From positions 655,932 to 719,931 of the forward strand of contig JAYKAV010000944.1 in NCBI GenBank assembly GCA_035582835.1: a stretch of DNA of 64,000 nucleotides, read 5' to 3'. This document shows, piece by piece, positions 39,758 through 51,295 of the stretch; position 1 is the first letter of the stretch; the number at the start of each line of letters is the position of its first letter. The notes below the pieces were generated by a model that was not told where the DNA came from, did not search any database, and saw only the letters and a program-made list of their open reading frames with translations. Origin of the DNA: Phoebastria nigripes (taxonomy: Eukaryota; Chordata; Aves; Procellariiformes; Diomedeidae). The translations under genes were made by a program, and so were the position numbers.

Positions 39758-39903
39758 ACTAAGGGTGGGGGGGGGCTCGAGGTCCTGGGCTCTTGTTCGT
39801 TTCGGTGGGTGGTGAGCAATTGCATTGTGCATCGCCTGCTTTGTATATTGTTGCTGTTGTTATCACTGTTACTATTACTGTTCTACTCTGTTTTATTTCA
39901 ATT

Positions 39904-39909
39904 ATTAAA
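39904..39909 (+). terminator. Poly(A) signal of the solo LTR (ATTAAA)
   Basis: ATTAAA lies about 150 bp after the TATA box, followed by a T-rich stretch (CTGTTTTTATC), the order expected for the LTR R region. Confidence 0.55.
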
Positions 39910-40037
39910 CTGTTTTTATCTCAACCCACGAATTTTCCTACTCGTGCCCTCCCGATTCTCTCCCCCATCCCACCGGAGCGGGGGGGTGAGCGAGTGGCTG
40001 CGTGGTGTTTAGGTGCTGCCAGGGTTAAACCACGACA

Positions 40038-40042
40038 ACCCT
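40038..40042. repeat. 5-bp target site duplication, right copy (ACCCT)
   Basis: Identical to 39490-39494 and directly adjacent to the terminal CA of the LTR. Confidence 0.8.
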
Positions 40043-42674
40043 GCAGAGCTGGAATAAAAAAAGATAAGTAGCATTAGTGCCATTATAAAGAATGAGAAAC
40101 AGAAGCAGAAAGAGAGATTGGGAGCACTTGTTTTGCTGAAAGTCACCAGGACAGTCAGAGGCGAGCCGGATGATAGTCCTGCTGCTTTAGAAAGTAGGCT
40201 CAGGGCTTTCACCACAAACAACTCTGTCTTCTAAAGAGGGTGGACAGCACAATGCAAATCATCTCCCAGCATTTTTGGGATGAGATGGTTTAGCATTACA
40301 CACTAATGGTCATGAGAGGCTGAACAGAAAACCAGAGCTTGTTATTAGAGGCAAAATAAGTGGTAGCGATGACAGGTTGCCCAACAATTTCCATTATAAG
40401 GATCTTCTTTCAGGTATTCCAGTATACCGATTTTTATGATTTCACAAGTAAATATTCATGCTTGGTCTCTGTCTGAAAGTTTTTCCCTCCGATCACAACA
40501 GAAGTAATTTCTGGATTTTTCAGGATGAGTTTAGGAAAAGACAAATTGTTTCTTCCTCTTAAAAATTAATATGTTTTCCAGAGAAACTGTCATGCTTATA
40601 TATTGTGGAAGAAATACTTGATATAAATCCAGTGTTGACTCTAGTGAGAAAAATAAAATGACGGCAATGTAACAATAGAGCTGAACTGAGCCCTCTACCT
40701 TAAATATGTGAAATGAACATTTTTACTTCTGCATTGCGACTCCCCTGAATGAAAAATAATTGCAATGACTTCCATTTGTGCAAAGGATACGTACACAAGG
40801 GAATACCTTGCATCGCACAGGCTAGTCTGCACTTTGCAACAAAGCATGGTTCAGAGATAACGGAGCTAATGGAAGTGGTAAAGTCTTGTCAACACAATAT
40901 TTGTATGTGGAGTGTTTTCTTCTGCTCACAGACAGCATGGATTTGCCTGATCTTACCATTACACTGCTTTTGGACCCAAGTTAGCTTCTCAGGATTGTTC
41001 AGGACTGCACCATGTGGAGATAGCAGTTCTGGTCTGCAATGACTTGGAAGATTCTGCACTGGTTGTTATCAGTGGCCCCATCTCAGTTTGGACCTGGCCA
41101 TTTTTCGTTTCAGGAATGTGAGAGTAATGGATGAGTGATTAGTGAAGAACAGTCTGCTGTCTCAAACCACGGAATAGATTTTAGCTTTAGATCACTGAAA
41201 GTCAGAACAGGGCATATCTTTTCTTAGCCATCATAAATTATCCATGCAGGATGTACAGTAAAAGGCTGTTTGGCTGCGTTAAAATTGGCTAGACAAACAG
41301 AATTTCCATCTCTCCCAATGGCTCCTTCAACACCTAATTAGTTCCCAGATGCTAGTTGAGCAAGATGTCTTTTATCTTTGCTAATGTTATCTTCCTATAC
41401 CTCCTAAATGCCCCCTGGTGCCATTCTTCACTTTCATCTTTCTTCCCTCAAGAGAAGGCAGGATGGGTGTTCAGGAAGCTCTATTCTGAAGGTCAAGCTT
41501 GTAAAGACTGTGGGTCAAGTTGATCCTGTTATACCAGTCTGTATCTGGAGCAAAAGCTTTGAATCCAGAATTAGATTGATATGATGGAGAGCAGGATACA
41601 ACTTCTTTTCTATGCATGTTCATAGGATCAGTATCCGTCAGGAAAAAAATAGAATTGCAGATTTTTTTTCGCTGTCAGTTCCGTTTAATACAGTTTAGGA
41701 CAAATTCAATGTTCATCTTTTCCCATTGCTAGAAGGTACAAAGAAGTCTGTCTGTATAAATCTGCCATTTCAGCTGGCATAGCTGATTGTTGTGGGCAAC
41801 GAGGAAGTACACTCAGATGTAAAATAGTAGGAAATATCAGACTAACTGCACTCCTGACTTCCTAGACCCTCTGAGCATAATCACTTGGCGCCTCAGATAT
41901 GTTAATAGCCAGGGTATCAGCCAACTGTGATTTACCTTGGCAGGTCTGATTTATATCCAAGCCCAGCAATTCTTTCCCCTCTGGCAGGAATGAGTGACCA
42001 AACAGCCTCCTTCAAGCTAAGTGTTTAAGAGAAAAGCGTTTCAGAGAAAGCACATCTTCAAACCAACGGAACAGACTATATCTATACATGCTGCTTTCCC
42101 CTAAGGCTCGTGAAACTGTGTCTCTAGCTAGGTTCAGTTTACTCGATTCAGATGAGATCCTCTGTTGTGTGTAGGGGTTTTGTCAATAGGCAAAAGCTCT
42201 GACAAAGTCAGTTTTGCAGTTTTATAGATGAGAATCAAGATTCTTCAGCTTAGCACATTGCACCGCCACCTTTTAAGTTTCTATTGTATTTCCCTCTTAT
42301 CTGCATATTCCCTGTGCTGCACTGGAACAATACACTTGTATAAACAATTCCAGCAGGCCCATGTAACAGCATTTCTCCTCTTTGACCGGGCTATGTGTAA
42401 TCCCTATAGGATGTTTATGTCTTCAGATTTATAATGTAGTCACATAGCAGCTTGTTTTCTATCACAACAAAGACCAAAGCAAGTTGTAAAGTCAATGCGT
42501 TTCACCGTTTCTGCTCTTAGATCCATATGCCCACGCTATGAAGGATGCAGAATTGATACCAACATGATTCGATCATTCCTGGTTTCAATCCTGCCCAATT
42601 TGTGAGAGGCACGCTGCAAAGTAAGTTCTGAGACTCTTAGCTTCCCTGCAAGGATATTAATAATACTTAGAAAT
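40043..42674. other. Intronic sequence without recognisable feature
   Basis: 2.6 kb after the solo LTR. No open frame with a recognisable family, RNA gene or clear mobile element was seen. Confidence 0.4.
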
Positions 42675-42753
42675 TATATAGCACTCCAAAACCCTGTGCA
42701 AGCATTAGCTAATTATGTAGCACTCCAGAGCCCCGTGCAAAACATTAGCTAAT
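42675..42753. repeat. Tandem duplication, two ~40-bp units, in old SINE-like sequence
   Basis: Unit 1 (42675-42713) and unit 2 (42714-42753) share TATRTAGCACTCCA, CC(T/C)GTGCAA and CATTAGCTAAT, differing at a handful of positions and one indel. The words (TATAGCAC, AACATTAGCTAATCAATTC) and the following CAGTCCATTGTGCAGAGCGG recall old SINE/L2-type relics. The host sequence may therefore be an ancient repeat that was later duplicated locally. Confidence 0.75.
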
Positions 42754-43307
42754 CAATTCTTGCAGCACCTATCAAACATATCAATGTCATTCAGTCCATT
42801 GTGCAGAGCGGTAAATGGAAACAGGAGAATGTGGATATCTGGTGCCAGTCCCTGCTGCTGCCCAGTGTGGTAGCTGGGGTTAGACTTCAGCACTCGCCAG
42901 CCACTGCTCCCACATTTTCCTTGGCAGGATCCTTCTTCCCGTCTGGCTCGCTGTGGATAAACACATGATTTCCAAAAGGAGGTCACCTACATGGATGTGA
43001 ATGCAGATTTTACCAGCTAGACATGATTTCAGCCCATTCCAGGGCTTTTTAGAGGTCACTGGCATCAATTAGATTGGAAAAGCCAACATCACTAAGTGAC
43101 ATAGAGAAGACTGGACCCAGTCTGAATTTTAATATTCATGGACTCATAGAATAACAGTTGAGTGTTTACCAGTGAGGTGCTCCAGCCAACTGAAGGCAGC
43201 ACAAAGGAAGCCATTTAAAATAATGTATCATTGAGATGTTATACTGCAGAGCAGGCTGTCTGGTGGAAAAGGAGAGGTATATCTACGTGACACTTAGGAA
43301 ATGAAGG

Positions 43308-43945
43308 AGAACCAGTGTGCCCAGGTGGCCAAGAAGGCCAACAGCATCCTGGCCTGTATCAGAAATAGTGTGGCCAGCAGGAGTAGGGAGGTGATCGTGC
43401 CCCTGTACTCAGCACTGGTGAGGCCCCACCTCGAATACTGTGTTCAGTTTTGGGCCCCTCACTACAAGAAGGACATTGAGGTGCTGGAGCGTGTCCAGAG
43501 GAGGGCAACGAAGCTGGTGAAGGGTCTGGAGAGCAAGTCTTACGAGGAGCGGCTGAGGGAACTGGGACTGTTTAGCCTGGAGAAGAGGAGGCTGAGGGGA
43601 GACCTTATCGCGCTCTACAACTCCCTGAAAGGAGGTTGCAGCGAGGTGGGTGTTGGTCTCTTCTCCCAAGTAACAAGCAATGGGACGAGAGGAAATGGCC
43701 TCAAGTTGCGCCAGGGGAGGTTTAGATTGGACATTAGGAAAACTTTCTTCACCGAAAGGGTTGTCAAGCATTGGAACAGGCTGCCCAGGGAAGTGGTTGA
43801 GTCCCCATCCCTGGAGGTATTTAAAAGAGGTGTAGATGTGGTGCTTAGGGACATGGTTTAGTGGTGGACTTGGCAGTGCTGGGTTAACGGTTGGACTTGA
43901 TGATCTTAGGGGTCTTTTCCAACCTAAATGATTCTATGATTCTAC
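43308..43945 (+). mobile_element. CR1 LINE, 5'-truncated, uninterrupted ORF2 C-terminus
   Basis: An open frame running from a chance ATG at 43301 to TAG at 43859-43861 encodes about 180 residues of the ORF2 C-terminal region: [20 protein letters not shown], then [40 protein letters not shown] and [20 protein letters not shown]. The standard CR1 3' UTR and a short ATTCTATGATTCTA tail end near 43945. There are no stops or frameshifts. Compared with the copies at 38.5 and 56.5 kb it is nearly identical by eye, so all three belong to one young subfamily. It cannot move by itself because the RT and endonuclease domains are absent. Confidence 0.95.
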
Positions 43946-46554
43946 AAAACATTCTTTCTTAATTGCACATTATTGAAACCTCATGCTACTCGTTGTGTTA
44001 ATTCCTCTGGACCAAAGCAGGGGATAGCTGGTCCTCAGTATAAGCGAGCATGTATTGCTGAATTTCTGCTCCCCAGCCTGCCAGCAACTAATCCACAAAC
44101 TTGGCAAAGTCAGTTAATTTGTTTTCCAGTTAAAAATATCACAGTAATCATGTATCTAGGAGGTATGCATACTCCCATCCTACAGAAGACTGAGTCCGTG
44201 CAACTAATTCCTGCAGGCCTTCTCCTGAAATAGTGCAGCTCCTTTAACTCTTAGTGCTTTTGGAAACAGAGCCGAATTTCAGTACTGCTGCTGATGGTAT
44301 GAAATTTTGAGTAGCCAATATAATAAAGGGGTAGCCCTAGAGATTTTAAATGGGCACTCCCTGCTGGAGCACTCAGCATTGTGAGATTACTTGCCTTACA
44401 GTTTTATATCAAGGATGAATGATGATAGAGAAGCACAAGCTGTCACAGGTGTCAAGATACTCTGCAGTATTTTCAACATCAGTGATTTTAGAGGGGCCAT
44501 TAGAAATACAGTAGCTTCGTGTAACTTGCTGAGACGCGAGACAAACTGGATATTGCAGCGGATTGAGTACAGGCTGTGAGCTTGCTTTAAAGGGCGTATT
44601 GCATCAAACACGGGATGATGCTATTTTTATTAAAAGCCACAAAATGCTTGAAACCAATTAATACTCTGCTGCTTTACTAATGTCTCTGCTCAGAAAATTA
44701 AACGGTTTCATTTAACAAAACCAATTTTAAAGCTTTTTTTGTCAGATTTATAAGCGGGTTCAACCCCTTCTCTAAACTTCCATGAACCATGCATTTTCAG
44801 CACAACATATCAAAGTTGTCGGTAGCTTCCAGTCTGTTCCTTCAAGTATTTGGAGGTACAAGGGAATTGTGCTTTTCTGGCACAGTTCATTCCAAATTCT
44901 TAAGGCACTTTACAAGTATTAGCTACTTCCCTCTGAACATAAACAAGGAGCCAAACACCTTGAATGTGTTGTTGCCATGCTGTAATGTCAAATGATTAAA
45001 TATTTTGACATACTGTGGCTCAATATAATCAGCTGGCTACAAAAAGCCGAAGCAGCAATTAGTGTCAGTTCAGAGGGCAGTAGGAAATCAAAGTGCAGAA
45101 GTATTGCGTGCTAAATACAGTTGCCTGGGAGTAAGTGAAGAACAACCTTCTGTGGTTACACTGGTTTGGTTCATTCCTTGGCGATCTACCCTATAATCTC
45201 CCCTGTTGAGGACAGCATTTCATATCACCTAGCATAACTGAACTGAATTGCTGCCAGTGGAACAAACCGATTTCGCTAATATGCAGACTCTGCTGTGTCC
45301 CAGTGACCCAGTGCATGGCCTTCAAGTTAAAAAGCGAAAACATCTGTAAGATGATACCATCTCTCTAAATGACTGGGACATGCCTTAAAATCTTTCTAAC
45401 TGCATCTGCGTGCCATGGGATCCCCTCACTACTGTGGAGATGGGACTGGTAGCACTGGGTTAAGTGGCAGACAGTTGGATAACCAACTGGTATGGTTCAA
45501 ATGGAAAAAAAAACAGGGTTTGATTTGCTGCAATCCATTATGGTTCCAAGCCTGTGTGTCCAAAATCACGTCTTTACTGCCAGTGATGTTTGTGCCAGTT
45601 GCTGCTCCTACGCATGCAGTGTTCACGTGTATAGCACTGGCTATTTAATGGCCCAATATCTGCAGTGCGAGTGCTCTAGAGAGTGCCTTGGTGCACATCT
45701 CCAGTCTTGGTGCCACCAGGAGGAAAATTACTTCTTGCCAGTATGTGCTGCACAAGACCAAATACAGATGCAAATCTGCATCCAAAATAATTGCTCCGGT
45801 TCCCTAATTCACTAATATATTTTCCTTAGGATAGCTGAGCATTTTAGGAATCAGTTCTGGAGACAAAGCATCTGCAAAGCTTGAGCTGTCCATGAAGGAT
45901 TTGACGCAGGTAATACCATAGCAGAAAGCTACATAATTCCTCGTGTCTGTGTTCACAGCTGAGGAATTCGGGGGTTTCCCACACCAGGTCATGGTTACAA
46001 TTTTGAGGAGCTGTCTCAAGCTCAAGCTACAGCAAAAGAGGTTCAGAGCAAATCGCTGAAATGAACAGTGGCAGGTCAGTGCAACCAGGTGGTGGTCAGC
46101 TTCAGGTGTGAAAAGAACTTAAATCGGAAATTGCTTGCACACTAGCATCATGGGTAAGCTGTGATTTAAATTGGCCCTGCTACTGAAGGAATGAAAAGTG
46201 GGCTGCTTCTGTGCTTAAGGTATCTCCAAGATGATCCAGCAGAATTATAGACAAGTTAGGTCTGATGTTTTATGCTACAGATGGCTTGAGTTAGCAGAAG
46301 TTAGTAGACACACATAGAATATAGTGTTTCAGAGAAGAGTTGGTGTGACTTTAGCAGAGGAAACTCATGTCTTGCACACATAATATAGTTTTTTGAAGAG
46401 AGCGGGTGCATAAAAGGGAGCCAGGTGCTGTGGAATAAGAGGAAAGTTTCTCTTCTGAATGAATAACTGGTTATAGATAGGAAATAAAAAATACAAATAA
46501 CTGGGCAGTTTTTGCAGTGAAGGGAGATTACCAATTACCTGTCTCGGGAACCTG
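43946..46554. other. Intronic sequence without recognisable feature
   Basis: No supported exon or RNA gene. Around 44895-44925 there is a short AGGCACTTTACAAGTATTAG word recalling old SINE/L2 relics, too short to call. Confidence 0.4.
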
Positions 46555-47250
46555 TGCAGTTCAATATACTTATAAAAGAGCTGGAAAAGGGAGACAGACG
46601 ATAGTGACGTGCCAACATCTGCTGATGGTATAGAGTTATTCCAGGTAAGCAGAAGTAGACATGGCTACAAAAAGTTGCAGAAGAATCTGACAATATCAAA
46701 TGTCTGGGCAATAAAATAGCTGCTGAAATTCCATGTCGATAAAAGTCAAGTGCAGACACAATGATAGGGTTTAAATTAGCCCGCGAAAGAGGTCCTGGCG
46801 TCATTGCAGATGGTTCTTTGAAAACGTCTGCTCAGTGCTCAGCAGAGGTCAGAAAGGCAAGTGGAATGCTAAGAATTGCTGGGAAAGAGATGGAGAATGA
46901 AAGAGAAATGTAAGTACACCACTGAATAAATCCGTGGTGATCTTGAATAGAGTGCAATTCCAGTCACCCCATCTCAATGCAGCAGTAAAATAGACCTGAG
47001 TTATGAAGTGGGGAGTCTAAGCCTGTGAAGCTTGCTGAAGAAATGAATGAGCAGGATTAAGGCAGAGGTGTAAAATCAAGATCGCTATGGAGACAGTGAA
47101 TAAGGAATTATTTTTTGCAGCAGAGGATGTAATGACATGGTCAGGCAAGAATTTTAAAGCAAACAACAGGAAAAAACTTTCACAGGCTATAATAAATTAG
47201 GAAACTCATCAAACACAAAATCTTTTACATGCTGAAAGTACAGGTTGTTT
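46555..47250 (+). mobile_element. Ancient CR1-L3-like LINE fragment
   Basis: The sequence follows old amniote L3-type CR1 ORF2 order. AAAAGAGCTGGAAAAGGG (near 46573) matches the LFNIFINDLEKG block after the SGVPQGS motif. ACATCTGCTGATGGTATAGA (near 46615) corresponds to the catalytic FADDTK block but reads SADGIE. Next come GGGCAATAAAATAGCTGCTG, AATTCCATGTCGATAAAAG, CGAAAGAGGTCCTGGCGTCA and TTCTTTGAAAACGTCTGCTC, then CCAGTCACCCCATCTCAATG. It ends around AAGCAAACAACAGGAAAAAA. Frames are broken throughout, so this is an inactive relic much older than the 43.3 kb copy. Confidence 0.75.
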
Positions 47251-49029
47251 AAAAAAGTAGTGGTGCTCAGGTTCCCAGCGCTGGCTCCAACACGTTCCTC
47301 CTCCAGCACCTATCCCAATGTACCGAGTTGGCCATGTCCCCTCTGCCCTCTACAGCTGGGTGAGATTTGGGTTCTGATTTGGTTTGGCCTCTCACCAGTA
47401 GAACCTGCCAGGTTTTTTGGGCTGGATTATAATCAGTTAAAGGATCATTGTGATCTTCTAGCGTGATGTCTCCTATGACAAAAGCCACAGAAGTCCCTTG
47501 AATGAATTAATGAATTAATTCTCTTTGAATTGCAGTGGAATATTGGGGGGAAAAAAGATCCAATAGTACCTTAAAAATTTCCTGCACTGAGTAAAAGGTC
47601 CCAAGGGTTAATTACACTCTCCCTAATTTGGTCCTTCCCATTTCTGCATGCAAAGGCTGCAGTAGCCCTTTGGGCTGCAGCATGGTAATGGGAGGTCACG
47701 TTGGATGGCTCAGGAATTTTGAGACAGCGAGGACTAAAAAGTCTGCTAGAACAGGATTATCATCAAATTATATCTGCCTCGGTGGCAGAAAATCAATCAA
47801 GAGTGGGCTGATTTGCACCTGTCAGAGCCAGCACATCATGAACTTCATCATCTTTCCCAGTGATGTTTTTATCTTTGCATCGACACAGTCAGTGCGAGGA
47901 AAATATTTTCCCATTTAAAATCAAAACATTCAAGGTAGTGTTTGGCAGAGTGTCGGAGCCTGGGGTTCCCGCTGCTTCTGACAACAGTGCTGGTATCTTT
48001 TGCTAATGACCAAAGTGCAATATAATGAGTTGTCTTGGGCATCTGCTTTATTCAGCGTGCAGTGTTTTAATAGACTGTTAGTAATTCTGAAAGGGATAAA
48101 TGATGTTTATGCCCTCTTGTGGTATGTTATTGAACAGAATGGATTTTCTAACTGACAAAATTAGGCCAATGATGGAAAAGTCCCAGGTAAAAATCTGTAA
48201 TGAATACTGTTTTGCACAGTAGAAAAATATCCATCCCTCCAGCAGCATCCTCATGACTCAGTTAAGGGGAGGAAGCCAATTTTACATGCATTTACAGCAG
48301 CAAGTAAATGACTAATGCCCATGATGACAGAGTTTGTGCCATCTTTCTGGAGTGAAGATAATTTTAAAAGTGCTTTTCTTTGCTAGGAGGGTTAGAAAGT
48401 AAGTGAAATAGTGCTTTCTAAAAGCAGTTGTGTTGACACTTCTTTGTGTTAGTTGTTGCCCACATGTTGTGATGCATACGTTCACATTTTTTATCTTCTT
48501 CACTCACACATCTGACAGGTAAGTAATCTGATTCCCTTGGGACAAAGCCTGTCCCAAAGATGAAAAACACTCTTTGATGATTTTACATGGGGAAATAAGG
48601 CCAGATTCCTGTGAAATTGAGCTTGTTACCCTGCCGTGTTCAAATACAATGAATTAACTAGTCAACATCTTCCTAACCTGCACTGAGAATTTAGATGTAA
48701 GGTTGGGAACCCAGGGGCTCCCCAGACAGGTCAATCACGGATTTTGTATCAATCTTATTCCTTCATTCCTGACTGAAAACTGAGTACAGCAAAATGTATC
48801 CTCCAGACAGTGAAATTACCAGAATAAATCAGACTAGTGCTCTACAATGTCCAGCAACTGATGTCAGGCTGTGGTCAGTACTTAGCTGTGCTGAGGCAGG
48901 ATCTAGGAAACCCTGTTGTAGGAAATTCGAAGACTTTTTGGTCCCGAATAATCACCTATTATTTGACTGTTAGCTAATGCTGTGAGGAAGCATTATTTCC
49001 ATTACATGTCATCTTTCTCTCTGCCCAGC
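47251..49029. other. Intronic sequence without recognisable feature
   Basis: No supported exon, RNA gene or mobile element. The duplicated word AATGAATTAATGAATTAATT at 47501-47520 is a short simple repeat. Confidence 0.4.
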
Positions 49030-49360
49030 CACCAAGTACGTAGAAGACTATTGTAAAGAGGAAAGGAATGATTTCCCTTCCACATCCATGATGAGTACAA
49101 CCAGAATAGTGGGTTTAAATGAAAATAGTGGGCTTAACTGGGCTAGGCTTTAGGAAAAACTCTCTAACAGAATGGTAAATATTGGAATGGACTCCTTGAG
49201 GAAACTGGAGGATCTCCATCTCCCAGGATCTTTCAGGAGCAGTTAAACAAATGTTTGCTGGGAGTAACGCAGCCTTCATTCGTTGTATCATGATGAAAGA
49301 AGTTGGACTCGATGACTTACTACAGGTCTACCAGCTCTGATTTTGTGGTTCTGTGTGATG
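49030..49360 (+). mobile_element. Ancient CR1-like LINE 3' end
   Basis: AACAGAATGGTAAATATTGG, AATGGACTCCTTGAGGAAAC, TTTCAGGAGCAGTTAAACAA and GAAGTTGGACTCGATGACTT followed by ACTACAGGTCTACCAGCTCT give the end of ORF2 (a VVxxWNSLP-like block and an FKxxLD-like block) and the conserved 3' UTR. The element ends near TTTTGTGGTTCTGTGTGATG, a decayed tail. It overlaps the 46.6-47.2 kb copy in content, so it is a separate insertion. Confidence 0.7.
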
Positions 49361-50429
49361 ATTTCATTTTAGTGGTTTTATTTATTAGTATGATGAAAGA
49401 ACACATATTTATCTGGTAATCCTAAATGCTAACCCTTCGTTCTTACAGTTGATCTTACTGTCAAGTCTGGCTGATAGCAGTGCAATTCTATCTACGTCCA
49501 GTACTTTACAAGTATACTTTGCAACAGTAGTCTGACACCAATTACAGTGCTTATTAGGTTATCATGGACTTCAGTGAGCACAAGTTATGTCCCCACTGAA
49601 ATGAGAATTGGCTCCAAAATGTTGGTGCTTACCAGTTTCCTTAGAAAAGGAAAATTCAGTAGGGAAAATGTCATGGCAAATCATGTTAAAAAGAAATTTC
49701 CTCTGTCAGAAACCTTTCACGAGTTTCAAATTCAGTTAGGGGATATAAGAAAGAAATTAAAGTCTAATTTAAAATTCCCACCCACATTCCTTCTTCTTTT
49801 CCTGCAAAGTGATTATTACTCTTGGTCCACGTATTGGCAAATCTTTCAGAAATGAGCCATAATTTGCCTGTTCTTTTTGAAGAATGGGTTTGCAGCAACT
49901 CTGTGAAAAGAGCCCAAATGCTCTCATTTCTCAATGACATAAGTGGGGCTAAAATTTCACCCAGAAATTCTTCTTGGCATAAGGAAATTTGGGCTGGATA
50001 GCACATTTCAAAGCTGAGGCACCTGCCGGGTGAAGTTCTTGGACACTGCAAGGCAGCTTGCCAGGCTTGATCAAAGTGTGCTCGTCTGCCTTTCACATTT
50101 GTTTTCCACTTTTGTTGATGGCACCACATCCCTGCCTGGCGTGGTTAATAAAGAGGAGAGAACGAATGTGTGGCCATAGCAAATTAAACAAATGAGCCAT
50201 TAGAACAGGAGGGTGCACTACCTCTTCTCACCAACGCCTACTTTCGTGCCCGCAATGTCTCCTAGCAAAATAATGTGAGAGCAAGAATAAAGGGCTTTCA
50301 GGGATGTGCTGTAGCTGTGGTCCAAGCGCTGAGAGATGTCTGTGGCTCCTGCTGAGAGAAAACCTAACGTCATTCATCAGCAGAGAAGCCAGCAAACCAC
50401 TAATGGCTTTCCATCGTGTTTCTTGACAG
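49361..50429 (+). other. Final kilobase of the MSRA intron
   Basis: No repeat or exon recognised until the acceptor. The last bases before the exon (CTTTCCATCGTGTTTCTTGACAG) form a good polypyrimidine tract and CAG, with AG at 50428-50429. Confidence 0.6.
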
Positions 50430-50594
50430 GTATTGACGGAGGGCGGTTTTGGTCCCATCACAACAGAAATCCGGGAGGCTCCGGAGTTTTATTACGCCGA
50501 AGATTACCATCAGCAGTACCTCAGTAAGAACCCCGGCGGATACTGTGGCCTCGGGGGAACAGGGCTTTCCTGCCCTATTGGGATCAAGAAATAG
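50430..50594 (+). CDS. MSRA: MSRA terminal coding exon (peptide methionine sulfoxide reductase A, C-terminus)
   Basis: This exon encodes the last 54 residues of MsrA, the enzyme that reduces methionine-S-sulfoxide in proteins and free methionine, using thioredoxin as reductant, in cytosol and mitochondria. The translation starts [20 protein letters not shown], followed by [16 protein letters not shown], a family signature. It ends [18 protein letters not shown] and a TAG at 50592-50594. The two cysteines in that tail correspond to the resolving cysteines that relay electrons to thioredoxin. The catalytic GCFWG cysteine lies in an upstream exon outside the window. The exon begins in phase 0 directly after TTCTTGACAG, matching the last exon border of vertebrate MSRA. 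No stop or frameshift, so the exon looks functional. Assignment is by recognised family sequence, with gene order (next gene PRSS55-like, same strand) in support. Confidence 0.97.
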   Translation, partial: VLTEGGFGPITTEIREAPEFYYAEDYHQQYLSKNPGGYCGLGGTGLSCPIGIKK

Positions 50595-51295
50595 CCTGTG
50601 CTTACTTCACCACCTCCACTTTGGTTTAGGGAGTTGTTTGAAAAAAGACCGACAACCCTGATATAGGTGTTATGGTATACCCGCAGCATCAGTGCATAAA
50701 GATTTGGGAACCTGTTGGGGTGGCTTTCTGTAATCTGAGCAGTTTCCCATTCACCGACATTAAAAGCCGAACTAGAGGCAGAAATTGTGCCTGTTGGCAA
50801 ATGCAGCTTCTTGCTCTGCGCAGCTCACGGGGTATCCTTGCAGTCTTGTCATCTGGAGAGGAAAGAAACTTCTAAAAGTTTGGCTTGAAATGCTGTTAAA
50901 AGGATGAATTAGGGGGTGGTTGCACCTGCTAACTGCTTTGCATAGCTAATGCCTTCAGACAAGTTTATTTTCTTGGGTTAATGAATTTGCTCGTGTTAAT
51001 GAGAGCTTTGACTTCTGGAGACATGGTTGGCCTGATCTTAACTATCACAACCCTGTAATTTGATGTATTTGAGAATGGTGAATTTGTAAGATCAGTAACT
51101 CTCTCACAATTCCACTTTCACAGCAACATGTAATATCACGTATAGTGCCTATTTTCTGAAACAATTTAGTAAGAAAAAGTAAAAATTGTAATGTGATACT
51201 TCTTTTTGACAGTTCCAAAAAGTGTATAAACACAAAAAGAAATCAGTTTTGTTTCCTGCATGACAATAAATTACAAAAAAAGAAAAGAAAAATGT
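50595..51295 (+). other. MSRA: MSRA 3' untranslated region (inferred end)
   Basis: Sequence after the MSRA stop codon has no continuing gene. An ATTAAA occurs at 50759-50764. A canonical AATAAA at 51265-51270 is followed by a TG/GT-rich element (TGTTGTCTGTGATGTGTTCC) starting about 23 bp later. That is the usual arrangement of a cleavage site, so the transcript probably ends near 51290. Use of the earlier signal would give a shorter form. Confidence 0.6.
51265..51270 (+). terminator. Probable MSRA poly(A) signal (AATAAA)
   Basis: AATAAA with a downstream GU-rich element within 20-45 bp. It is the best-formed signal in the first kilobase after the stop codon. Confidence 0.6.

Larger units (their letters stand above)
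39495..40037 (+). mobile_element. Solo LTR of an endogenous retrovirus (543 bp)
   Basis: The element begins TGTCCTGGTT and ends AACCACGACA, imperfect inverted ends (9 of 10 match) with the canonical TG...CA. It is flanked by identical ACCCT copies, a 5-bp target duplication. A TATAAAA box lies at 39751-39757 and an ATTAAA poly(A) signal at 39904-39909. This places U3 roughly at 39495-39780, R at about 39780-39925 and U5 after that, for + orientation. No gag, pol or env sequence is next to it, so internal sequence was lost by LTR-LTR recombination. The start (GGCTGGGACAGAGTTAACTT) resembles LTRs common in neoavian birds. A 5-bp duplication is usual for ERVL-type elements, but the family is inferred. 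Confidence 0.92.
1..50429 (+). other. MSRA: Probable last intron of MSRA (5' end outside window)
   Basis: Everything before the MSRA terminal exon is read as intron. That exon is preceded by a good acceptor: a pyrimidine-rich stretch ending TTCTTGACAG at 50429, with a possible branch point (CACTAAT) near 50398-50404. In known vertebrate genes the preceding exon encodes the segment containing GMRQGNDHGTQYRS. I looked for its nucleotide signature by eye and did not find it, so the intron appears to span at least 50 kb. Very long MSRA introns are known in mammals. An independent gene or lncRNA nested here cannot be excluded. Confidence 0.7.

Noticed and set aside
39354..39832. Frames of 100-143 codons on both strands around 39.4-39.8 kb
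   Set aside because: They lie across the solo LTR and its flank. LTR sequence is noncoding, so these are chance frames.
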